The position numbers were made by a program, and so were the translations under genes. From the NCBI RefSeq assembly GCF_006788895.1, contig NZ_VFRA01000001.1, positions 1,922,001-1,986,000 of the forward strand: a DNA stretch of 64,000 nt, written 5' to 3'. Below are positions 1 to 7,277 of the stretch, piece by piece. The notes under the pieces were generated by a model. It was not told the DNA's origin. It saw nothing but the letters and a program-made list of their open reading frames with translations, and made no database searches. Source of the stretch: Rhodoglobus vestalii (GTDB lineage: Bacteria; Actinomycetota; Actinomycetes; Actinomycetales; Microbacteriaceae). The stretch's first letter is position 1; every line of letters begins with the position of its first letter.

Positions 1-15
1 GGCGCTAGCGGTCAT
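1..15 (-). CDS. Start of a downstream gene, cut off by the window edge
   Basis: An ATG on the minus strand lies two bases after the rhodanese stop codon and reads five codons (MTASA) to the window edge. The tight spacing suggests it is the next gene of the rhodanese operon. Nothing can be said about its product. Confidence 0.3.
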
Positions 16-17
16 AG

Positions 18-320
18 TTAGCTCTCTTTCGTGATCTGCAGGCCGGAGTTGCGCCAGGCGGAGGTTCCGCCCTCAACATTGACGGCGTCGAAGCCTTGAG
101 TGTTTAGCCATTCGACCGCTTGGCCGCTGCGCCCGCCGCTTTCGCAGATCATGTAGACGGTGTTGTCGCGGTCGAGTTCCTCGACGCGGGCGATGAGTTC
201 GCCGAGGGGAATACTTGCGGCGGTCGGCGCATGCCCGGCCACGTATTCGACGGGTTCGCGCACGTCGATGATGACGGGGTTGGTGAGTTCGGAGAGGGCT
301 TTGGGGTCAATGGTGTTCAT
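18..320 (-). CDS. Single-domain rhodanese (sulfurtransferase)
   Basis: A 100-residue cytoplasmic rhodanese, the usual length of a stand-alone domain. The N-terminal VIIDVREPVEY motif and the active-site loop CESGGRS, with catalytic Cys59, match a thiosulfate/persulfide sulfurtransferase that carries a transferable sulfane sulfur on the Cys. It lies downstream of, and in the same direction as, a CoA-disulfide-reductase-like protein that also ends in a rhodanese domain. This suggests a sulfide/persulfide-handling operon. The donor and acceptor cannot be read from sequence. Confidence 0.9.
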   Translation of the reverse strand: MNTIDPKALSELTNPVIIDVREPVEYVAGHAPTAASIPLGELIARVEELDRDNTVYMICESGGRSGQAVEWLNTQGFDAVNVEGGTSAWRNSGLQITKES

Positions 321-356
321 GGTGTCTATTCCTTGCGGCGGTTAGTGTTCGGTGGC

Positions 357-403
357 GAGCGGGAGTGAGCGGGAGTGAGCGGGTGTGAGCGGGTGAGCGG
401 GTG
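357..403. repeat. Short tandem repeat, about 10-bp unit
   Basis: Four to five imperfect copies of a GAGCGGGAGT-like unit lie between the rhodanese gene and the flavoprotein gene. They are noncoding on both strands. No hairpin is formed, so this reads as a minisatellite rather than a terminator. Confidence 0.6.
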
Positions 404-422
404 GGGCCGGGGCGACGACGGC

Positions 423-2081
423 TTAGCCCATTGCTGCCATCCAGGTGCGGTAACCGCCATCAAGGTTGGCGGCGTCGAAACCATTCTGGCTGAGGATGCG
501 CACGGCAGTGTGGCCACGCTGCCCAACCTGGCAGTGGGCAATTACCCGTCGGTCGCCGAGTTCGTTGAGCCGGCCGCGCAGGTCATCGAGGGGGATGTTG
601 ATGGCGTGCGGGATTCCGCCGCGCTCGAATTCGGCGGCGGTTCGAACATCCACCAGAACGCTGCCTGCCGCAAGTTCCGCGTCAGTTTCGTGCCACTGAA
701 CCGAGGCGCTGAGGCCGTCGCGCAGATTTCGGGCAACATAGCCGAGGTGATTGATGGGGTCTTTGGCTGACCCGTATTGTGGGGCGTAGGCGAGCTCGAG
801 GTCGGCGAGGGCGCTGGCGGTGAGGCCGGCGCTGGTGGCGGTGGCGAGAACATCCATTCGCTTATCTACACCATCTCGGCCGACGGCTTGGGCACCCAGG
901 ATGAGGTCGGTGTCGGCGTCAACAATGAGTTTGATCGAGAGCGATTCGGCGCCGGGGAAGTAGCCGGCGTGTGAGACCGGGTGAGTGTGGATGACGCGGA
1001 TGTTGCGGCCGGCTGCTCGCAACGCTAGCTCGGTTGAGCCGAGGCTCGCGGCGGTGAGATCGAAGACTCCCACGATGGCGGTGCCGAGGGCGGGTGGGGA
1101 GTGCACCGCATCGCCGGCGATGGTGTCAGCGAGGTACCGACCATCCCGATTGGCGGGGCCAGCGAGTGCAACAAGTCCTGGCTCACCGCTGATGGCACCG
1201 ATCTTTTCGGCAACATCACCGACGGCATAAATATGGGGTGAGCTGGTCTCGTAGCCGGCATTCACCCGGATGCCGCCGCCAGCACCCACAGTGAGCCCAG
1301 CATTCACAGCGAGAGCATTTTCCGGTCGTACCCCCACGGCGGCAATGACGACGTCGGCGGCCACGGCGCTGCCGTCACTGAGCTCAACGGTGGTGTCGTG
1401 CACTGCGATGGCTGCCGTGCCGATGCGCAGGTCTACGCCGTGCGCGCGCAGGTGTGCTTCGATCGGGGTGATCATTTCGACATCAAAGGTGCGGAGGATG
1501 TTGGGGTCGAGTTGCACGAGTGTGACGCTGAGGCCGCGAGCGATGAGGTTTTCGGCCATCTCGATGCCGATATACCCGGCCCCCAAAACGACGGTATTTG
1601 CCGTGCTGGGGTCAAGCGCGCCCAGGGCGGCATCGAGCGCATCGACGTCTTCGATGTTGCGCAGCTGGAGCATCCGCTCACTGCCGGGCATCGGGGGGAT
1701 GATGGCGCTTGCGCCGGTAGCGATGACGAGTTCGTCGTAGGGTTCGATGGTGGTGGTGTTGTCGAGGTGGTTGTGAACGGTGATGGTGTGCTCGTCGGGG
1801 TGGATGGCGGTGACGTTGTGGTTGACGCGCACGTCGAGGCCGAAGCGACTGCCGAGGCTGGCCGGGGTTTGTAGGAGCAGATCGTCGCGTTCGGTGATGA
1901 CACCGCCGAGGTAGTAGGCGAGCCCGCAGTTGGCGAAGGAGACGTGACCGCTGCGCTCAAAGATGATAATTTCGGCGTGCTCGTCGCGACGGCGCATCCG
2001 TGTGGCAAAGGACATTCCGGCGGCAACTCCGCCGATCACGAGGATGCGGCGGCGGGCGGGAGTGGCGTTGGCGGTAGACAT
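423..2081 (-). CDS. FAD-dependent CoA-disulfide/persulfide reductase with C-terminal rhodanese domain
   Basis: This is a 552-residue pyridine-nucleotide-disulfide oxidoreductase of the CoA-disulfide reductase/NADH-dependent persulfide reductase type. Residues 12-35 hold the FAD dinucleotide fold (ILVIGGVAAGMSFATRMR). Cys52 in SFANCGLAYY is the single redox cysteine typical of CoADR rather than the CxxxxC pair of glutathione reductase. A second Rossmann motif (VVLGAGYIGIEMAENL) binds NAD(P)H. The last ~85 residues are a rhodanese domain with the active loop HCQVGQR. Known fusions of this type reduce CoA persulfides and polysulfides. The gene sits upstream of the single-domain rhodanese. The palindrome at 2091-2106 just before the start suggests control by a CsoR/CstR-family repressor. 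Confidence 0.9.
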   Translation of the reverse strand: MSTANATPARRRILVIGGVAAGMSFATRMRRRDEHAEIIIFERSGHVSFANCGLAYYLGGVITERDDLLLQTPASLGSRFGLDVRVNHNVTAIHPDEHTITVHNHLDNTTTIEPYDELVIATGASAIIPPMPGSERMLQLRNIEDVDALDAALGALDPSTANTVVLGAGYIGIEMAENLIARGLSVTLVQLDPNILRTFDVEMITPIEAHLRAHGVDLRIGTAAIAVHDTTVELSDGSAVAADVVIAAVGVRPENALAVNAGLTVGAGGGIRVNAGYETSSPHIYAVGDVAEKIGAISGEPGLVALAGPANRDGRYLADTIAGDAVHSPPALGTAIVGVFDLTAASLGSTELALRAAGRNIRVIHTHPVSHAGYFPGAESLSIKLIVDADTDLILGAQAVGRDGVDKRMDVLATATSAGLTASALADLELAYAPQYGSAKDPINHLGYVARNLRDGLSASVQWHETDAELAAGSVLVDVRTAAEFERGGIPHAINIPLDDLRGRLNELGDRRVIAHCQVGQRGHTAVRILSQNGFDAANLDGGYRTWMAAMG

Positions 2082-2090
2082 GCCTCAACG

Positions 2091-2106
2091 ATACCCAATG
2101 GGGTAT
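2091..2106. promoter_or_regulatory. CsoR/CstR-like operator upstream of the flavoprotein
   Basis: A perfect 6-bp inverted repeat, ATACCC and GGGTAT with a 4-nt centre, lies 10 bp upstream of the minus-strand ATG at 2081. It resembles a shorter form of the csoR operator at 30769-30791 (same TATACCCC/GGGGTATA core). CsoR-family repressors of the CstR branch sense persulfides and commonly control rhodanese/CoADR genes, so CstR-type control is the likelier reading. No CstR gene is seen next to it. Confidence 0.55.
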
Positions 2107-2212
2107 ATGGGGCGCCAGTTATGATCCAACGTCACTACCCATCCGCGCCTGAAAAGAATGTGCAACTTTTCGAAGTGGAGTGCCTACGATGGAAAACGAC
2201 TAAGGGAGCCTC

Positions 2213-2689
2213 GTGGCAAAAAGCAGCAAAAACATTGACCCCCGTTTCGATCCTGCTTTTCAACGCGGCTACTCAGAGGTCGATCGCGGCGCTCAGTCAG
2301 ATTCCATTCGGGCGGCACGCGCAGTCGACGCCCTTCGGGGGGATGCGGTGGTGCCGGAAGATGAGCCAGACCTCTCGCCCCAGGCGCACTACCTGGGCGC
2401 CGGTGGTGCGCTCACCGAGATCTCGCCGCCCAAGCGGACAAAAAGTCTTGCACGCAACCCGTGGATCTACGTGCTGTGGGCACTGGGTGTCGCTGCACTG
2501 TATGCCGGGTTGGCGGCGCAACTGTGGGCATCCTCGCAACTCTACGGAACAGGCAATGTGCCTTTTGAAAACTATGCGTTCATTTCTACGGTGCAGGTGG
2601 TTTCTCCCAGCGTCAGCAACCTTGGTGCACTCTGTCTCGCCGCCGCACTGACAATTCACACGGTCTCGTGGATGCGCAAAAACCAGTGA
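2213..2689 (+). CDS. Small two-helix membrane protein of unknown function
   Basis: A 158-residue protein starting at GTG with a good ribosome-binding site (AGGGAG, 8 nt upstream). The first ~75 residues are charged and cytoplasmic. Two hydrophobic helices follow at about 80-105 (IYVLWALGVAALYAGLAA) and 130-152 (NLGALCLAAALTIHTVSWM), ending in a short basic tail. No family is recognised. It lies alone between the sulfur locus and a tRNA gene. Confidence 0.7.
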   Translation: MAKSSKNIDPRFDPAFQRGYSEVDRGAQSDSIRAARAVDALRGDAVVPEDEPDLSPQAHYLGAGGALTEISPPKRTKSLARNPWIYVLWALGVAALYAGLAAQLWASSQLYGTGNVPFENYAFISTVQVVSPSVSNLGALCLAAALTIHTVSWMRKNQ

Positions 2690-2725
2690 ACCCGCCCCAC
2701 CGGTATCTGTACTAAACTCTTTTCC

Positions 2726-2812
2726 GGTACCGTGTCCGAGCGGCCGAAGGTGCAACTCTCGAAAAGTTGTGTGTGTGAAAGCGCACCGTGGGTTCAAATC
2801 CCACCGGTACCG
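2726..2812 (+). tRNA. tRNA-Ser(CGA), integration target of the island
   Basis: A full cloverleaf with the long variable arm of class II tRNAs. The acceptor stem GGTACCG pairs with CGGTACC. The anticodon stem CAACT/AGTTG encloses a 7-nt loop with anticodon CGA at 2760-2762. The T arm GTGGG-TTCAAAT-CCCAC ends at 2804, the discriminator is G2812, and CCA is encoded at 2813-2815. The 3' part from G2790 is the left copy of the island's 39-bp attachment repeat, so the integrated element rebuilds the tRNA. Confidence 0.93.
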
Positions 2813-2828
2813 CCAAAGAAAAGCCCCC
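2790..2828. repeat. attL core (39-bp direct repeat, left copy)
   Basis: Identical over 39 bp to 10890-10928. It covers the T arm and 3' acceptor strand of tRNA-Ser plus 16 bases beyond the discriminator base. Similarity continues imperfectly for ~45 bp through the terminator, implying that the incoming element carried its own mimic of the tRNA terminator. Confidence 0.92.
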
Positions 2829-2864
2829 TAGTTCCCAGTAAACATAAGGAAGTTAGGGGGTTTT
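2824..2864 (+). terminator. Rho-independent terminator of tRNA-Ser
   Basis: An imperfect stem, CCCCCTAGTTCC pairing with GGAAGTTAGGGGG, followed by TTTT. It ends the tRNA transcript and lies just past the integrase stop on the other strand. The homologous copy at attR has a longer T run and may be the original host terminator. Confidence 0.75.
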
Positions 2865-3986
2865 CCGCTTCCCGATATCGCCATTTGGCAACAAATTGGC
2901 AACACTTGCAGAAGTTCTAGCCTGATCCAGCGCTGTCGCAACGTCGTCTAAGTCATCCTCGAACAGGTCCGCGTAGGTGTCCAAAGTCATGGCCGCTGAC
3001 GCATGACCGAGCATCCGCTGAACCGCCTTAACGTTCGCGCCGGCACTAATCGACAGGCTCGCAGCAGTGTGCCGCAGATCGTGAACTGTGACCCGCTCGA
3101 AGGTTTTGTCAGCCGTCTGGGACTTCACTACCGCTCCCACGAACCATCCGCGCCGGGAGTCTGGCAGGCGTACATGATCGACACCGTTTCCGAACAACAA
3201 TGCAGCGCGGTCTTTGCCCTCGCACTCACGCGCCAACGGCTCAGACAGAAACGCCGGATAAGGAACACTTCTGGCCGTGTGACTCTTTGGCGTGCCCACA
3301 ATGATCCGACCGCCGACATTTACAGCGTTCTCGTTAACCACTACGCGCCGCCTGAGCGCGTCTAGGTCACGCACCCTAAGCCCGGTAGCCTCACCCCACC
3401 TAAGCCCCGTATAAGCCAGAAAGAAAATCAGTGTGCCGCGATCTTTGGCATTATCCGCAAGAGCTTGCACCTGAGCATGGGACAGGTAGACGCGCTTCTT
3501 TCCTGTCTTCCTTGGCAGGTTCACACCACGCGCAGGGTTGGCGCTAATGCGTCTATCTTCCAGCGCGGCATCAAGAATTGAGGCCAGCACACCGTAGGCC
3601 CGTAGAACCGTCGTAGCGCCCCTATCGGCACTGATCTGGCTAACCCACGCTTGCACCTGACTATGCCGAATATCTCCGACCGCACGCTTTCCCCACTCAG
3701 GCCGAACGTACAGCCGCCAAGCAATCTCGACAGGCCGAAACGATGACGGCTTCAAGTGCGTCTGATTCTTCAACCACTCCACACCGAGAGCGTCGACCGT
3801 GGACCGTGCCGCGCTCGCATCGACGAACTCACCCTTAGCTTTCGACACCTCGACAGACGCTAGAAACAGCTCAGCATCCCGCTTAGTTTTGAAGCCGCGC
3901 TTCTGCCCCTGGCCGTGGTCTGGCTTGCGATAAAGGACTCGGTACCGTTTGCCAGTGGCCGAATCGTAAGCGTGAACGCTACCCAT
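2853..3986 (-). CDS. int: Tyrosine-recombinase integrase
   Basis: A 377-residue phage integrase. The first ~55 residues form an arm-binding (AP2-like) domain (AYDSATGKRYRVLYRKPDHG). Residues ~60-150 are the SAM-like core-binding domain and ~165-350 the catalytic domain with Arg196 (TGLRWGEATGL), His302 and Arg305 (HDLRH), His328 (LGH) and the nucleophile Tyr338 (DTYADLF), so all key residues are present. It reads towards the tRNA gene, stops inside the att-proximal region, and overlaps the upstream regulator by 4 bp. It should catalyse integration between attP and the tRNA-Ser 3' end. Confidence 0.96.
   Translation of the reverse strand: MGSVHAYDSATGKRYRVLYRKPDHGQGQKRGFKTKRDAELFLASVEVSKAKGEFVDASAARSTVDALGVEWLKNQTHLKPSSFRPVEIAWRLYVRPEWGKRAVGDIRHSQVQAWVSQISADRGATTVLRAYGVLASILDAALEDRRISANPARGVNLPRKTGKKRVYLSHAQVQALADNAKDRGTLIFFLAYTGLRWGEATGLRVRDLDALRRRVVVNENAVNVGGRIIVGTPKSHTARSVPYPAFLSEPLARECEGKDRAALLFGNGVDHVRLPDSRRGWFVGAVVKSQTADKTFERVTVHDLRHTAASLSISAGANVKAVQRMLGHASAAMTLDTYADLFEDDLDDVATALDQARTSASVANLLPNGDIGKRKTP
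2885..2904. promoter_or_regulatory. Candidate arm-type integrase sites, left end
   Basis: Two direct copies of TTGGCAACA (2885-2893 and 2896-2904) with an 11-bp period, one helical turn. They overlap the 3' end of the integrase gene, about 57 bp inside the att core. The same tandem pair occurs at the right end (10768-10786) in the same orientation. Paired repeats flanking an att core are typical of arm sites bound by the integrase N-terminal domain. Confidence 0.5.
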
Positions 3987-4639
3987 CAGTCGAAGGGTGA
4001 GCGTGGGTGGGTAATGGGCTTATCAATTAGCACCTTGTACTTACTCCGAAGCTGACCGTCGATGGAGTACAGCTCGGCTGAAAAGTCTCTAATCTTGGCC
4101 TTCGCATCCTTGTACTCAGCGAATTCGAGCAACTGCGAAAAAGAGCCGTGCGCTCTTGCATTCGTCTCCATCTCCGATAAAAGTGAAGTCTGAGCACCAA
4201 GCGCCCAAAGCAAAGACGCGCGTTGCTTAAGTAGATAGTGAACTGTCCAATTGTCGTCTTCGAGCGCAGGAGCATCGACCGCGTCTTCGCTCAGCGTTTT
4301 GACTACCAGCTCAGAAGGAGTGAACTCTCCACCGAACCAGTTATAGGCCAACCAATTCTGTGTCTGGATCGTGTCGGTTTCAGTTTCGATCAGCGTTGAG
4401 TATCCGTAAGGGTCAAGAAGGTCGAAGACCAGAGCAGCGGGGGTCACGCCAAGCACGAAAGCTACAGCTATGAGCTGACGAACTGTTAAATCTTCTTTCC
4501 GCCCGTTCTCGAGGTTCGCAATTATCGACCGCGTGAGTCCGAAACCAGCGCGCTCCGCCAGCTCTTCAGCACTCAGCTTTGCGAGTTTCCGATAGTGGGC
4601 GATTCGCTCACCAGGGTTATAAGAGACAGTTTCAGGCAT
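3986..4639 (-). CDS. XRE-family regulator (probable satellite repressor)
   Basis: A 217-residue protein with an N-terminal helix-turn-helix of the Cro/C1 type at about residues 11-65 (LSAEELAERAGFGLTRSIIA, then NLENGRKEDLTVRQLIAVA). The C-terminal ~140 residues are acidic and of unknown fold. It overlaps int by 4 bp (ATGA) and is divergent from the excisionase gene across an 83-bp gap that holds a dyad operator. By position it is the lysogeny-type regulator of the island. Confidence 0.85.
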   Translation of the reverse strand: MPETVSYNPGERIAHYRKLAKLSAEELAERAGFGLTRSIIANLENGRKEDLTVRQLIAVAFVLGVTPAALVFDLLDPYGYSTLIETETDTIQTQNWLAYNWFGGEFTPSELVVKTLSEDAVDAPALEDDNWTVHYLLKQRASLLWALGAQTSLLSEMETNARAHGSFSQLLEFAEYKDAKAKIRDFSAELYSIDGQLRSKYKVLIDKPITHPRSPFD

Positions 4640-4660
4640 GCGCTACACACTACAGCCGAT

Positions 4661-4687
4661 TCTGTGTATAGTAAACGTAGACACAGA
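4661..4687. promoter_or_regulatory. Dyad operator in the divergent int/xis control region
   Basis: Ten-base arms TCTGTGTATA and TAGACACAGA around a 7-nt centre, with one mismatch. Further ACACA/TGTGT half-sites lie on both sides (near 4644 and 4698). The site is between the divergent regulator and excisionase genes, where a phage-type repressor would switch early transcription. Confidence 0.6.
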
Positions 4688-4722
4688 AAGTCTAAGTTTG
4701 TGTAATCGAATGGAGATGAGAA

Positions 4723-4923
4723 GTGAGCAAGTATCTTTCACCCGATCAAGTGGTCGAGCTAATCCCTGGCATGAGCAAAGGCGCACTCGCCCAACTCAGA
4801 TTTACCGGCAAAGGACCGCGCTACCGGAAGCCAACCCCGAAGACGGTTATCTACGTCGAATCGGAAGTCATCGAGTGGATCGAGAACAGCGCCCGATTCG
4901 GCACCGCACTGGAGGCCGTATGA
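4723..4923 (+). CDS. xis: Excisionase-like MerR/AlpA helix-turn-helix protein
   Basis: A 66-residue DNA-binding protein with GTG start and ribosome-binding site GGAG. The sequence YLSPDQVVELIPGMSKGALA, a wing with basic residues, and VIYVESEVIEWI fit the HTH_17 excisionase family. It is the first gene of the rightward operon, divergent from the regulator and integrase, which fits a recombination-directionality factor. Confidence 0.78.
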   Translation: MSKYLSPDQVVELIPGMSKGALAQLRFTGKGPRYRKPTPKTVIYVESEVIEWIENSARFGTALEAV

Positions 4924-5174
4924 CTCAGCGCAAAGAAAAAGCCGCCAGCAAGGACTGCAATCCCGCTGACGGCATTGATTCAGAAACCCAACGACTAAGT
5001 AAGGAACGAATCATGAAGACAGTATCAACTCTAGCCGTTCGCCCCGTCATCGACTGGATCGGGCACACCGCCAGCCCCAACGACCTCGACATGCAAACAC
5101 TCTGCAACGGCGACCAGCACACAGTAGGTGGAAGCCTCAACCGCGCCGACTACCTCATCACAGCAACGGCGTAA
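4920..5174 (+). CDS. Small island protein, unknown function
   Basis: Up to 84 residues if translation starts at the ATG overlapping the xis stop. A second ATG at 5013 has a better ribosome-binding site (AAGGAAC) and would give 53 residues, beginning MKTVSTLAVRP. No family is recognised. It sits between xis and the replication-like gene and is probably co-transcribed with them. Confidence 0.5.
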   Translation: MTQRKEKAASKDCNPADGIDSETQRLSKERIMKTVSTLAVRPVIDWIGHTASPNDLDMQTLCNGDQHTVGGSLNRADYLITATA

Positions 5175-5178
5175 CCCG

Positions 5179-5835
5179 ATGGCCGACGCGAGGATCAAGG
5201 GCGAATGGCTTAACGCCATGAGGTTTGACGCGCTCTCAGACGAATCGTGGCGCGTGTTCACCGGTGCCCTCATGTGGAGTGCTGAGAACGGCACCGACGG
5301 AGTAATCCCAAAGCGCTACCTTCGCATGTTGCACCCGGATGGAGAACAGCCAGCCGCTTTCAACGAAATGGAGGTGGCTGGCCTCTGGGCAGCAACTAAC
5401 GACGGGTACCACCTCGACGACTGGGACGGCGCACTAGGTCAAAGCACTGCCTCACAGGTAGCAACTTACAAAGCCAACGGGCTGAAGCGTGCACGCGACT
5501 ATCGAGAGCGCGAACGCTCAAAGCTGGCCAAGGCTCTGGGCATGAGCGAACCCACCTTCACGGAGAACGTAACGCGTGACGTAACGCGTGACGTTCGCCC
5601 GCACGTAGGCAAAGGCAAAGGCGAAGGCAAAGGCAAAGGCAGCGGAGATAAGGAAGTTCTTGAAACGAAAGAACTGAACATAAACACTGTGACAGGGGAA
5701 GTGGAAGACGAACCTATGCCTGTGACCTCGTGGCCAGTAGTTGCGATCCCGGTAAGTGATCCGGGCTATTGCAGCCACGGCATGACGGTAGGCAAGCGCT
5801 GTAGCAGTTGTGCTCGTGAAAGGAAGGCCAGCTAA
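5179..5835 (+). CDS. Phage replication-initiator-like protein
   Basis: A 218-residue protein. The first ~110 residues (WLNAMRFDALSDESWRVFTG, then GTDGVIPKRYL and AGLWAATNDGYHLDDWD) look like the winged-helix N-terminal domain of phage replisome-organiser/initiator proteins, which open with a screen of target length and content. A low-complexity linker (VTRDVTRDV and a GKGKGEGKGKG stretch encoded by short DNA repeats) leads to a C-terminal zinc-knuckle-like CSHGMTVGKRCSSC. It would let the satellite replicate on its own. The assignment rests on remembered similarity and is moderate. Confidence 0.6.
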   Translation: MADARIKGEWLNAMRFDALSDESWRVFTGALMWSAENGTDGVIPKRYLRMLHPDGEQPAAFNEMEVAGLWAATNDGYHLDDWDGALGQSTASQVATYKANGLKRARDYRERERSKLAKALGMSEPTFTENVTRDVTRDVRPHVGKGKGEGKGKGSGDKEVLETKELNINTVTGEVEDEPMPVTSWPVVAIPVSDPGYCSHGMTVGKRCSSCARERKAS

Positions 5836-5892
5836 TGAACGTCAAGATTCTGAGAGTTCTAGGCATCCGAACTGCGACCCGGAGGCGACACC

Positions 5893-6153
5893 ATGACCCG
5901 CGCCAGCGCAGCCTACGAACGTCTAAGTCTGGCGATGATCGACAACCCACCGGAATGTTCCGGCCTCGATCTCTTCACCGCCGACGACCTCTCAAGCGAC
6001 GATGTCGACGTGTGCGCATCAATCTGCGCCACCTGCCCACTGTTTGATCTCTGCTCCCAATACGCGGAGATTGATCGGCCAAAGGCAGGCTATGGGCCGG
6101 GAAACGATACCGCACAAACAACCTCAAAAAGAAGGAAACGAACTAATGGGTAA
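5893..6153 (+). CDS. WhiB-like iron-sulfur protein on the island
   Basis: An 86-residue protein with the four WhiB cysteines: one in PPECSG, one in VCASI, and CxxCx5C-type spacing in CATCPLFDLC. The usual GVWGG turn is replaced by AGYGPGN. WhiB proteins are actinobacterial [4Fe-4S] partners of the sigma factor and occur in many actinophages, where they can shift host transcription. It has a good ribosome-binding site (GGAGG) and overlaps the next start by a few bases. Confidence 0.85.
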   Translation: MTRASAAYERLSLAMIDNPPECSGLDLFTADDLSSDDVDVCASICATCPLFDLCSQYAEIDRPKAGYGPGNDTAQTTSKRRKRTNG

Positions 6154-6430
6154 GCAACGAAACATGAATGAAGAAATCGCGGCCCGCGTGCTCGAAGCTC
6201 ACCGAGCCTCGTTCGCACTTGTCACCGACGCACTCACCAACGATGATGCTGACCCACGCAGCGCACTCGGTGAGCTAAACGACCACGCCCTGCTGCTCGA
6301 TATTGCCGCCGCCCTGGTCTGGCACGCCGCCGGTGCACTCGTAACGCTGGGCGAGACCCGCGAGGGGGCACTCGAATACGTGCGCCGCGCAGCACTCCTA
6401 CAAGAGCAGAATGCAGACGGAAACGAATGA
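6146..6430 (+). CDS. Small island protein, mostly helical
   Basis: 94 residues from the ATG at 6146, which overlaps the end of the WhiB-like gene and has GAAGGAA upstream. It is alanine/leucine rich and predicted helical (ALVTDALTNDDADPRSALGE), with no recognised family. It overlaps the next gene by ATGA and so belongs to the same late operon. Confidence 0.65.
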   Translation: MGKQRNMNEEIAARVLEAHRASFALVTDALTNDDADPRSALGELNDHALLLDIAAALVWHAAGALVTLGETREGALEYVRRAALLQEQNADGNE

Positions 6431-6624
6431 GCGAAGATAACGAACGCCTATTGAATGCACTCCGCCAAGAACGCGCAGCACGCCGCATTGCCGAACTTCG
6501 CGCAAGTGCCGCAGAAGAACCACTAAAACAACTACGCAAGTTTGCCGTCAACCTCACGACCGAGATAGACGAAATCCTCGAAAACATCAGATCAACAACT
6601 CAGAAAGAAGAACCCAAATCATGA
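6427..6624 (+). CDS. Short coiled-coil protein preceding the scaffold
   Basis: 65 residues, highly charged, with heptad-like runs (RLLNALRQERAARRIAELRA). It has 4-bp overlaps with both neighbours. The position directly before the scaffold and capsid genes suggests a structural or assembly role, but no family is recognised. Confidence 0.6.
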   Translation: MSEDNERLLNALRQERAARRIAELRASAAEEPLKQLRKFAVNLTTEIDEILENIRSTTQKEEPKS

Positions 6625-7106
6625 CCGACACAACACAAAACACCGACACGGCAGGGCAAGCGGAAACAGAGCCCACACCTACCGACTCCCCCACACCAGA
6701 TAGCCCGGTGGAAGACAACAACACAGAAACGAACGACACCGAAAACACCGGCGGGGCAGTCACGAAAGCCCGCAAGGAAGCCGCAAAATATCGTGAGCGA
6801 CTCCGCACCGTCGAATCCGAACGCGACACCGGAAACGCGACAGTCGAATCTCTCCGCCGACAAATCATCGACGGACACATCACCAGCGATGGAATGAAAC
6901 CATCGGCAGTATGGGCAACCGGCCACACCGTCGCCGACCTACTCAACGATGACGGAACCGTGAACACCGAAGCCGTGAACGACGCAATAAAGGAAACCCG
7001 CGAAACTCTAGGAATCTCCCGCTTTGCTGGCACCGGCGATCAAGGCCCACGACAGGCAGCACCAGCACAGGACAAACCAAAGTGGAGTGACCTCCTCTCC
7101 CAGTAA
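6621..7106 (+). CDS. Capsid scaffold-like protein
   Basis: A 161-residue acidic protein. The first ~50 residues are Thr/Glu/Asp/Pro rich, followed by a coiled coil at ~52-80 (KARKEAAKYRERLRTVESER) and a proline-containing basic C-terminus ending WSDLLSQ. This layout, directly upstream of a major capsid gene, is that of actinophage scaffolding proteins, which template prohead assembly and leave before DNA packaging. There is no protease domain. Confidence 0.75.
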   Translation: MTDTTQNTDTAGQAETEPTPTDSPTPDSPVEDNNTETNDTENTGGAVTKARKEAAKYRERLRTVESERDTGNATVESLRRQIIDGHITSDGMKPSAVWATGHTVADLLNDDGTVNTEAVNDAIKETRETLGISRFAGTGDQGPRQAAPAQDKPKWSDLLSQ

Positions 7107-7277
7107 AACCAGACAATCGGTGCCGGATCGGGTAGAATTGGAATTGTTCAGTTCACCCGGCCCGGTGCCGTATCTGAACACCTAGCCCCCGGCGGGCACC
7201 AGCGATTGAGGTTGATCCTCTCGCTTCCACTCATTCAAGCGCAATCACGCGCACCCGCCAGAGTTAGGAAAAACATC
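7107..7277 (+). other. Structured intergenic region before the capsid gene
   Basis: No coding sequence is seen. It contains GTTCAG (7146-7151) and its inverse CTGAAC (7174-7179), plus a CGGTGCCG octamer twice (7118 and 7163) and its partial inverse near 7193. It may be a late promoter or leader of the capsid mRNA. Confidence 0.4.

Noticed and set aside
4638..4919. Extension of the small island protein back to 4638
   Set aside because: It would run through the operator region and the xis gene in another frame; the ATG at 4920 or 5013 is more credible.
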